Assembly: GCA_021846605.1 (NCBI GenBank)
Contig: JAJZWQ010000038.1
Location: 1-21,569 of the forward strand
Source of the DNA: Bacillota bacterium
GTDB taxonomy: Bacteria; Bacillota_E; RBS10-35; JAJYVN01
Direction of reading: 5' to 3'
DNA: 21,569 nucleotides
Program-made: the position numbers and the translations under genes
The notes under the pieces: generated by a model
What the model was told of the DNA's origin: nothing
The model's input: only the letters and a program-made list of their open reading frames with translations
Databases searched by the model: none
Shown: in pieces, positions 15,840 to 21,569 of the stretch
Layout of the letters: every line of letters starts with the position of its first letter
How positions within the stretch are numbered: position 1 is the stretch's first letter

Positions 15840-17204
15840 GTGAAGGCGACGGTGGAACGGCTCGACGGCGGTCTGGTCAGCCTGGAGATCGAGGTGCCGC
15901 CCGAGGAGATGGCGACCGATCTCGAGGCCGCCCTGCGCCGCGTGGCGCGGCGGGTGCGCATCCCCGGGTTCCGGCCGGGGAAGGCGCCGGCGGCCCTGGT
16001 GGAGCGCGCCGTGGGGCGCCAGACGGTCCTGGAAGAGGCGCTCAACCCGGTGGTGACGCGGGCCTACCGCAACGCGCTGGCCGAGAACGCCCTCGCCCCG
16101 GTGGATCAACCGGAGATCGAGGTCCAATCCTTCGAGGACGGCCAGCCCCTGCAGTTCGTCGCCAAGGTGGCCGTCCGGCCCGATGTGCAACTGGGGGCCT
16201 ACCAGGATGTGCACGTGCCGGTCGAACCCCACGAGGTCACCGACGAAGATGTCCGGGAGGGCCTGGAGTCGCTGCGCCGCATGCGGGCCAAGTGGGCACC
16301 GAGCGAGGAGCCCATCGCCGACGGCGATATGGTGCTGTTGGAGACGCGGGGCGATCTGAGCGACGGCAGCCGCGCCACCAACGATCGCACCGAGCGGATC
16401 ATCGGCGAGGGGCAACTCCGGCCGGAGATCGAGGGCGCGGTGCGCGGGCTCACGGCGGGCGCGTCGACCGAGGTGGATATCGAGTTCCCCCAGGACGACC
16501 CCAACCAGCGCGTCGCCGGACACCGGGCGCACGTGGATGTGCGGGTGGCGGAGGTCAAGCGGCAACAACTGCCGGAACTGGACGACCAACTGGCCGCAGA
16601 ACTCTTCGCGGAGTTCACCACGCTGGAGGAATTGGGCGCCAACCTCCGCAATAGACTACGCGCGAGCGCAGAGCGCCGCGCGCGAGATGCCGCCTGGTCT
16701 GTCGCCGTGGACCGGGTGGTGGCCGACGCGACCTTTGATGTGCCCGCGGTGCTTGTGGAACAGGCGATCGACATCCTGATGGACAACCTGGAGCAGGAAG
16801 TGAATCGCGCCGGGGTGGCGCTGTCCAGCTACCTGGCCCGTACCGGTCGGACTCGGGAGGGGATGCGGGAGGACATGCGGGGGACCGCCGTGAAGTCCGT
16901 GCGCACCGAGCTTGTCCTGGACGCCTTGGCGCGCGCCGAACGGCTGGTGCCGGGGGACCCCGAGGTCCAGGCGGAGATCCATCGCCGGGCCGCGTCCAGC
17001 GGGTTGGACCCGGAGCACTACCGCCGCGTGGCGGGCAGGCCGGAGAACCTCGAGGCTCTGAGGATGGAGTTGGCCCGGGAGGGCGCGCGGAGCTGGATCC
17101 GCGACCACGCCCTCGCCGAGGCGGCCCCCGCGGTCCCGGAGGCCGCGGAGGAGACGGTCGAGACGCCCGAGGCGGACGCGGGAAGGGAGACGGCGGAGTC
17201 GTGA
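15840..17204 (+). CDS. tig: Trigger factor, ribosome-associated chaperone and prolyl isomerase
   Basis: A 454-residue cytosolic chaperone that binds ribosomes at the nascent-chain exit. The GTG at 15840 has AGGGAG (15826-15831) 8 nt upstream. The N-terminal ribosome-binding domain ends its hairpin with [10 protein letters not shown] at 41-50, the family signature. An FKBP-type isomerase domain follows at about 155-245 (GDMVLLE to [10 protein letters not shown]). The C-terminal arm domain (about 250-430) is helical and charged. The last 30 residues form an acidic, Ala/Glu-rich tail. The TGA overlaps the clpP GTG (GTGA). The tig-clpP-clpX order is very widespread in bacteria. Confidence 0.95.
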   Translation: MKATVERLDGGLVSLEIEVPPEEMATDLEAALRRVARRVRIPGFRPGKAPAALVERAVGRQTVLEEALNPVVTRAYRNALAENALAPVDQPEIEVQSFEDGQPLQFVAKVAVRPDVQLGAYQDVHVPVEPHEVTDEDVREGLESLRRMRAKWAPSEEPIADGDMVLLETRGDLSDGSRATNDRTERIIGEGQLRPEIEGAVRGLTAGASTEVDIEFPQDDPNQRVAGHRAHVDVRVAEVKRQQLPELDDQLAAELFAEFTTLEELGANLRNRLRASAERRARDAAWSVAVDRVVADATFDVPAVLVEQAIDILMDNLEQEVNRAGVALSSYLARTGRTREGMREDMRGTAVKSVRTELVLDALARAERLVPGDPEVQAEIHRRAASSGLDPEHYRRVAGRPENLEALRMELAREGARSWIRDHALAEAAPAVPEAAEETVETPEADAGRETAES

Positions 17205-17866
17205 ACGCCTTCACCGATTTCGAGAGCCGCCTGCAGTACGTGCGTCGGCACATCATGGGGAACATCCCGATGGTTGTGGAGCAATCGGCGCGCGGCGAGC
17301 GGGCGTTCGATATCTACTCCAGGCTGCTGCGGGATCGCATCATCTTCCTGGGGAGCGCCATCGACGATCAGGTGGCCAACGTGGTCATCGCCCAACTCCT
17401 GTTCCTGGAGGGCGAGGACCAGGACCGCGACGTCCAGGTGTATATCAACTCCCCGGGCGGCAGCGTCGACGCCGGCCTGGGGATCTACGACGCCATGCAG
17501 TACATCAAGCCCCAGGTGATGACGATCTGCGTGGGCCAGGCGGCCAGCATGGGCGCCCTGCTGCTGATGGCGGGGGCCAAGGGGAAGCGCTACGCGCTGC
17601 CGCACTCGCGCATCATGATCCACCAGCCATGGGGCGGCGGCGCGCAGGGGCGGGCCACCGACGTGAAGATCTGGACGGACGAACTGCTGAAGGCCTACGA
17701 GAAGGTCGCCGATCTCGTGGAGCGCCACACGGAGCAACCGCGGGACAAGGTGATGGCCGACCTGCAACGGGACTACTTCATGTCGGCGGAAGAGGCAAAG
17801 GCATACGGTATCATTGACGAGATCATGGCCTCGCGGACCGCGAAGGATGCCGCGGGGGGGAAGTAG
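17201..17866 (+). CDS. clpP: ATP-dependent Clp protease proteolytic subunit
   Basis: A 221-residue serine protease that assembles as a tetradecamer and degrades substrates delivered by ClpX. The catalytic triad is visible: S116 in [11 protein letters not shown]141 in MIHQPWGG and D191 in LQRDYFMSA. The [11 protein letters not shown] and YINSPGG motifs are standard. The GTG at 17201 is coupled to tig and predicts an 18-residue propeptide before [10 protein letters not shown], where an internal ATG (17255) is a possible alternative start. Processed N-termini are normal in this family. A 77-nt gap leads to clpX. Confidence 0.95.
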   Translation: MNAFTDFESRLQYVRRHIMGNIPMVVEQSARGERAFDIYSRLLRDRIIFLGSAIDDQVANVVIAQLLFLEGEDQDRDVQVYINSPGGSVDAGLGIYDAMQYIKPQVMTICVGQAASMGALLLMAGAKGKRYALPHSRIMIHQPWGGGAQGRATDVKIWTDELLKAYEKVADLVERHTEQPRDKVMADLQRDYFMSAEEAKAYGIIDEIMASRTAKDAAGGK

Positions 17867-17943
17867 TCCCGGAGTGGAGCGGAAGGCGGAGGCGCGGATC
17901 GGAGCGACGCCCGGCGCCATTTACCGCGGGGAGGTCGAGGCGA

Positions 17944-19206
17944 GTGTTCAAGTTCACCGACGAGCCGAAAGGCCCGCTGAAGTGTTCTTTCTGTAACAAA
18001 CACTCGGATCAGGTGAAAAAGCTCATCGCGGGGCCGGGTGTGTATATCTGCGATGAGTGCGTTGAGTTGTGCAACGACATCATCGAAGAAGAGCAGCTCA
18101 GCGAAGACGTCGACTTCAACCTGAAAGATGTGCCGAAGCCCCGGGAGATCAAGGACATCCTCGACCAGTATGTCATCGGTCAGGAGAAGGCCAAGAAATC
18201 CCTGGCCGTGGCCGTCTACAACCACTATAAGCGGGTCAATGTGGGCGCCAAGGTCGAGGATGTGGAGTTGCAGAAGAGCAACATCCTCCTGCTGGGCCCC
18301 ACCGGCAGCGGCAAGACCCTGTTGGCGCAGACGCTGGCGCGCATCCTCAACGTGCCGTTCGCCATCGCCGACGCCACCTCGCTCACCGAGGCCGGGTATG
18401 TCGGGGAAGACGTGGAGAACATCCTGCTCAAGCTGATCCAGGCCTCCGACTACGACATCGAGAAGGCCGAGAAGGGCATCGTGTACATCGACGAGGTCGA
18501 CAAGATCGCGCGCAAGTCGGAGAACCCCTCGATCACGCGGGACGTCTCCGGCGAGGGCGTGCAGCAGGCCCTGCTCAAGATCCTGGAGGGGACGGTGGCC
18601 TCCGTGCCGCCGCAGGGCGGGCGCAAGCACCCCCACCAGGAGTTCATCCAGATCGACACCACCGATGTCCTCTTCATCTGCGGGGGCGCCTTCGACGGCC
18701 TGGAGAAGATCATCCAGGCCCGCGTGGGCAAGACGACCATCGGCTTCGGCTCCCAACTGGTCAACCGGAGCAAGGGCAACCAGATCGGGGAGGTCCTGGC
18801 CCAGGTCATGCCCGAGGATCTGCTCAAGTTCGGGATGATCCCCGAGTTCATCGGCCGCCTGCCGGTCACCTCGACGCTGGACTCTCTGGATGAGTCCGCG
18901 CTGGTGCAGATCCTGACCGAGCCCAAGAACGCCCTGGTGCGGCAGTATGAAAAGCTCTTCCAGTTGGACGGGGTCCAGCTGGAGTTCGAGGACGAGGCCC
19001 TCTCGCTGGTCGCCCAGGCGGCCCTGGTGCGCAAGACGGGCGCGCGCGGTCTGCGCGCGATCATCGAGGAGATCATGCTCGAGGTGATGTTCGACATCCC
19101 CTCCCGCACGGACATCAGCAAGTGCATCGTCACCCGCGACGTGGTGGCCGACCACAAGCCGCCGATCATCGTCCCGCGCAAGCGGAAGAAAGAGGAGCCG
19201 GCCTGA
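17944..19206 (+). CDS. clpX: ATP-dependent Clp protease ATP-binding subunit ClpX
   Basis: A 420-residue AAA+ unfoldase. The GTG at 17944 has GGGGAGG (17928-17934) 9 nt upstream. The N-terminal zinc-binding domain uses C14, C17, C36 and C39. The AAA+ core has Walker A GPTGSGKT (118-125), the pore loop GYVGED (151-156), Walker B IVYIDEVD (179-186), the substrate-contact RKH loop (227-229) and the IGF loop (266-268) that docks on ClpP. GARGLRAI near the C-terminus is sensor 2. The C-terminus is short and basic. It is followed at once by a strong hairpin, so it probably ends the tig-clpP-clpX operon. Confidence 0.96.
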   Translation: MFKFTDEPKGPLKCSFCNKHSDQVKKLIAGPGVYICDECVELCNDIIEEEQLSEDVDFNLKDVPKPREIKDILDQYVIGQEKAKKSLAVAVYNHYKRVNVGAKVEDVELQKSNILLLGPTGSGKTLLAQTLARILNVPFAIADATSLTEAGYVGEDVENILLKLIQASDYDIEKAEKGIVYIDEVDKIARKSENPSITRDVSGEGVQQALLKILEGTVASVPPQGGRKHPHQEFIQIDTTDVLFICGGAFDGLEKIIQARVGKTTIGFGSQLVNRSKGNQIGEVLAQVMPEDLLKFGMIPEFIGRLPVTSTLDSLDESALVQILTEPKNALVRQYEKLFQLDGVQLEFEDEALSLVAQAALVRKTGARGLRAIIEEIMLEVMFDIPSRTDISKCIVTRDVVADHKPPIIVPRKRKKEEPA

Positions 19207-19219
19207 ACGCCGGTCCCGA

Positions 19220-19250
19220 CGACGCCCCCGCCCCCGTGGCGGGGGCGTCG
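19220..19250 (+). terminator. Perfect 13-bp hairpin after clpX
   Basis: CGACGCCCCCGCC (19220-19232) pairs without mismatch to GGCGGGGGCGTCG (19238-19250) around a 5-nt loop, 13 nt after the clpX stop. It is followed by CAACCGCCC and not by a T-tract. It is the probable end of the clpX transcript, although the mechanism would differ from a textbook intrinsic terminator. Confidence 0.65.
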
Positions 19251-19321
19251 CAACCGCCCGAGGAAGCCCCCGCGGCACGCTGAATCCCATTACCCCGGCC
19301 CGAGGTGGTTCTGGGGGGGGG

Positions 19322-19918
19322 ATGGCGATGTATCGGGCGACACGCGTGACCACGACGGCCTCCGGCGGCCCATCGCCGGTAACCCCATGTCTGATGAACA
19401 GTACGGGTCGACGCCGGACGGCGCCGGCTACGGCCTGCTGGGCGGACGGCTGTTCCGGGAACCAGCGCCGGGGCTGCCCCACCAGGTCGTCCTCGGCCAT
19501 GTCCTGGTGCTGCTGCGGCGTCACGCGGAGGCGGTGGGGGCGGGCGCGCGCCGCTGGAGATCGACGTCCACCTGGACGCGGCCAACACGCCCGTGCCGGA
19601 CGTCTCCTTCGTGCGCGCGGACAATCCCCGGCGCATCGATCGGCGCGGTATCCACGGGTGCGCGCCCGATCTTGGCGTGGAGGTCCTCTCACCGAGAGCG
19701 GCGGCCAGAGACCGCGGGGCCAAGGCGGAACGATATGCGGGCCACGGGTGCCGGGAGTACTGGCTCGGCGACCCCGATGCGCCACGCCTCGAGATGCGGC
19801 GGGGGTGGCCCCTGGGCGAGTGGACACGGTGGGGGTCTTGTCGGTTGGGGAGGCGTTGGAAAGCGCGGGACTGCCAGGCCTGCGCGTGGACGTCGGCGAG
19901 GTGTTTGCCGGGGCCTGA
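19322..19918 (+). pseudogene. Uma2-family (DUF820) putative endonuclease, frameshifted
   Basis: Three consecutive frames together read as a Uma2 protein (restriction-endonuclease-like fold, function mostly unknown). Frame 1 from ATG 19387 reads MSDEQYGSTPDG, LLGGRLF and LPHQVVLGHVL. Near 19540-19555 it shifts to a frame reading LEIDVHLDAANTPVPDVSFV, APDLGVEVLSP and REYWLGDPD. Near 19800-19825 it shifts again to VLSVGEALESAGLPGLRVDV, ending at TGA 19918. An upstream stretch from ATG 19322 (MAMYRATRVTTTAS) may be the original N-terminus, implying a third shift near 19387. Each step fits one lost base. The restored length, about 199 residues, is normal for the family. Catalytic-type acidic residues survive, but no single frame encodes the fold. 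Confidence 0.75.
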
Positions 19919-19928
19919 GGGCCCCGGC
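19907..19928 (+). terminator. Hairpin over the stop codon of the Uma2 remnant
   Basis: GCCGGGGCC (19907-19915) pairs with GGCCCCGGC (19920-19928) around TGAG. The TGA of the Uma2 remnant lies in the loop. There is no T-tract. Confidence 0.4.
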
Positions 19929-20007
19929 GGCACCGCCGCCTCGACCGCCCGGCACGCTCGCAGTTGTGCCACCGCCGGTCGGCCATGGCAGGGGAGGGGG
20001 AGCGCGG

Positions 20008-20476
20008 ATGCAGGCGCAGAGGGTCGGGACCGGTGGATCCCGGGGCGCGCACATCTGGATCACCAGGGGCGGCGTGGTCTGCGCCGGCCTGGCAGGGGCC
20101 GCCGACCTGGCGGCCCTGTGGGCGGCGTTCGCGGTGAAGTCCGGGGAGGTGTGCGGGCAGAGCGGTTCCGCGGCCCACTCCACGTGCCAGCCGGTGTCTC
20201 TCCTGTATGCCTTCGACAACCCCATGGCCCGGGGCGTGCTGGCGCTGATGGTCTCCCTCGGGCTCCTGCCCCTTGCTGGCCGTCCTCGTCCAGCGCGGCT
20301 GGCCGCCGCTCGTCTCCCTGGCGTTGCAGTCCATCCTGCAGGTGCTGGGCTTTGGATCCTTCTGGTACTGGCTCCCCATGTGGGGACTCACCGTGGGTGT
20401 GGTGGTGCTGCAGAGCCTCCTGGCCCAGCGTGGCGGCTGGGGTGGTGGGGGAGGGGTGCCGTCCGGCCGGCTCTGA
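20008..20476 (+). pseudogene. Small membrane protein gene with one frameshift
   Basis: I do not recognise the family. ATG 20008 has a strong ribosome site (GGGGAGGGGG, 19991-20000). The first frame gives one hydrophobic helix at about 17-38, a loop with two cysteines, and the start of a second helix (GVLALMVSLGLLP). At CCCC near 20268-20271 the hydrophobic reading moves to another frame (LLAVLVQRGW, then two more helices) and ends at TGA 20476. Deleting one C would give a single 155-residue protein with four helices. The frame-1 continuation is Arg/Pro-rich and does not look real. It is either a recent pseudogene or a base-calling error in a C-run. Confidence 0.5.
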
Positions 20477-20548
20477 GGGTCTGTTCTCGCGCTGTCGGGC
20501 GGGCGTCCTACGCGCGTTTCGGGTGAATCGGGAACGACTCCGCGTGAG

Positions 20549-20566
20549 GGCCGTCCCGGAACGGCC
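20549..20566 (+). terminator. Small hairpin before the IS607-type element
   Basis: GGCCGT (20549-20554) pairs with ACGGCC (20561-20566) around a 6-nt loop. It lies about 70 nt after the membrane-gene remnant. There is no T-tract, so the role is uncertain. Confidence 0.2.
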
Positions 20567-20589
20567 GCGGGCAGCGGGGGTTCTAACGG

Positions 20590-20616
20590 TTGACCAGTTG
20601 TATCTACGTGTATCAT
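20590..20616 (+). promoter_or_regulatory. Candidate tnpA promoter with overlapping imperfect palindrome
   Basis: TTGACC (20590-20595) and TATCAT (20611-20616) each match the consensus at 5 of 6 positions, with a short 15-nt spacer, 22 nt before the tnpA ATG. An imperfect inverted repeat (20608-20615 with 20623-20630, 7 of 8 paired) overlaps the -10. It could be a binding site for the MerR-like head of TnpA. This is by-eye evidence only. Confidence 0.35.
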
Positions 20617-20637
20617 CGCCTGTGATATACGGTAGGT

Positions 20638-21190
20638 ATGAAGCTGAGTGTTTGGGCGAAGGAGCAAGGCATCAGCTACCAAGCCGCGTGGCGAATGTAC
20701 CGCGATGGCAAACTGCCCGTGCCAGCAGAGCAACTACCCACGGGTACGATCATCGTGAAGCCTCCGAAAGAGGATCCCACAGGGGTGGCGGTTTACGCTC
20801 GTGTGTCCTCGTCCGACCAGCGTTCAGACCTCGATGGGCAGGTGGCACGAGTGGTCGAGTTTCGTGACGCGTAAAGGCTGGTCCGTGGTGCGCACGGTGA
20901 CGGAGGTGGGCTCGGGGCTCAATGGCCACCGTCCCAAGCTCATGAAGGTGCTAGCGGATCCCTCTGTCGCTATCGTGGCCGTCGAGCATCGGGATCGGCT
21001 GATGCGTTTTGGTGCCGAATACGTTGAGTCTGCGCTCGCAGCCCAAGGTCGGCGCCTTGTGGTGGTCGATCCAGAAGAGACCATGCAGGACATGATCGAT
21101 GTGCTGACGAGCATGTGTACGCGGTTGTACGGGCGCCGTTCGGCCCGCCATCGGGCAGAGAAGGCGCTGAAGGCGGCGAGCGAGCAATGA
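20638..21190 (+). pseudogene. tnpA: IS607-family serine recombinase TnpA, frameshifted
   Basis: The N-terminal MerR-type helix-turn-helix (MKLSVWAKEQGISYQAAWRM, 1-20) is followed by GKLPVPAEQLPTGTIIV and the resolvase start YARVSSSDQ (53-61), with catalytic serine S57 or its neighbour. The frame stops at TAA 20872-20874. The rest of the recombinase continues one frame over: KGWSVVRTVTEVGSGLNGHR, VEHRDRLMRFG, QDMIDVLTSMCTRLYGRRSA, ending at TGA 21190. Removing the T at 20872 restores DAKGWSV and a 183-residue protein, a normal IS607 length. The last codons overlap the tnpB ATG (ATGA). It is inactive unless the base is an error or frameshifting occurs. Confidence 0.85.
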
Positions 21191-21569
21191 CGGTCACACA
21201 GGCATTCCGATACGAACTGGACCCAACCGTACGGCAGCGTAGGCTCCTGGCCAAGGCGGCGGGCACGGCCCGGTACGCCTTCAACAGGGGATTGCATTTG
21301 TGCAAGCGCCTACTCAACGCCGGAAAACCTGTGCCGCACGCAGTGGAACTACACCGGCGCTGGAACGCGGAAAAGCCGCAACGGGCGTGGGTCTATGGCG
21401 TCTCGAAGTGCTGCGGGCAGGAGGCGCTGCGCGACCTAGACCGCGCCTTTGCCAACCTCTGGAGTGGCCGCAAGAAGGGACGTCGCGTCGGGTTCCCGCG
21501 CTTCCGCCGCAAGCACGGGCGGCGGGATGCCTTCCGGCTCACGGGCACCATCAAGGTGCACTCGCGTTC
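21187..21569 (+). CDS. tnpB: TnpB, RNA-guided nuclease of IS607-type element (N-terminal part)
   Basis: ATG 21187 overlaps the tnpA stop. The frame is open for 127 codons to the window edge. The N-terminal OrfB domain is clear: FRYELDPTVRQRRLLAKAAG, then ARYAFNRGL, RRWNAEKPQRAWVYGVSKCC, QEALRDLDRAFANLW, GRKKGRRVGFPRFRRK and FRLTGTIKV. TnpB proteins are RuvC-type nucleases guided by an RNA from the element's right end, which helps keep the element in place. The RuvC residues and zinc finger lie outside the window, so integrity cannot be judged. No frameshift is seen so far, unlike tnpA. Confidence 0.9.
   Translation, partial: MTVTQAFRYELDPTVRQRRLLAKAAGTARYAFNRGLHLCKRLLNAGKPVPHAVELHRRWNAEKPQRAWVYGVSKCCGQEALRDLDRAFANLWSGRKKGRRVGFPRFRRKHGRRDAFRLTGTIKVHSR

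Larger units (their letters stand above)
20580..21569 (+). mobile_element. IS607-family insertion sequence, right end outside the window
   Basis: A MerR-headed serine recombinase gene directly overlapped by tnpB is the IS607 arrangement. The left end is placed at about 20580, where the sequence turns from a G-run to a less GC-rich stretch (TTCTAACGGTTGACC). The exact boundary is inferred, because IS607 elements lack terminal inverted repeats and make no target duplication. The transposase gene is frameshifted, so the copy is probably not autonomous. The right end, with any guide-RNA segment of TnpB, is beyond 21569. Confidence 0.8.

Noticed and set aside
17773..20733. A 986-codon minus-strand frame opposite clpX and the accessory region
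   Set aside because: It is an antisense shadow of clpX in GC-rich sequence and lacks a plausible product.
20865..20880. Programmed frameshifting in tnpA at GCG-TAA-AGG
   Set aside because: No recognised slippery sequence or upstream stimulator is seen; a single inserted T fits better, and neighbouring genes are also broken.
1..21569. CRISPR arrays, tRNA or rRNA genes, prophage or a defence island
   Set aside because: No regularly spaced repeats, tRNA-like cloverleaf or phage genes were noticed. The Uma2 remnant and TnpB alone do not make a defence system.

Overview
This is a GC-rich bacterial chromosome segment with many GTG starts and tightly overlapping genes. About 80% of it is conserved core: a complete 14-gene complex I operon (nuoA to nuoN, 2008-15744) followed by tig-clpP-clpX (15840-19206). 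The rest is an accessory tail of damaged genes ending in an IS607-type element that runs off the window. The lineage cannot be fixed by eye. Complex I looks like the Thermus/Actinobacteria/Chloroflexota style: NuoE, NuoF and NuoG are present, NuoC and NuoD are separate, NuoG carries the N7 cysteines, and NuoI has a PVSPGERYA insertion. ClpX resembles Bacillota and Deinococcota proteins. A high-GC Chloroflexota or Bacillota relative is a low-confidence guess.

Layout. 88-576 (+) is an unrecognised four-helix membrane protein. A gene-free gap (577-884) separates it from a convergent PhyH-like dioxygenase (885-1787, minus), which is divergent from nuoA. nuoA-nuoK are nearly all coupled by ATGA, GTGA or TGATG overlaps, the exception being the short nuoC-nuoD gap. 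nuoL has no ATG, GTG or TTG where its first helix must begin. nuoM is preceded by a strong hairpin. nuoN ends the operon.

The Nuo subunits together would oxidise NADH (NuoE/F/G), pass electrons through Fe-S clusters (NuoG/I/B) to quinone at the NuoB/D/H site, and pump protons through NuoH, J, K, L, M and N. Several normally conserved residues differ: the adenine-stacking Phe of the NuoF NADH site is Ala, the TM5 Glu of NuoL is Ala, and the second membrane Glu of NuoK is Asp. tig, clpP and clpX encode the ribosome-bound chaperone and the ClpXP protease.

From 19207 the character changes. A perfect 13-bp hairpin ends clpX. It is followed by a Uma2-family gene broken by two or three frameshifts, a small membrane-protein gene broken by one, and an IS607-type element with a frameshifted tnpA serine recombinase and a tnpB that is open to the window edge. 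I see no CRISPR array, tRNA or rRNA, and no convincing new multi-gene system. The points most worth checking are the complex I substitutions, the nuoL start, the metal site of the PhyH-like protein, and the tnpB element.
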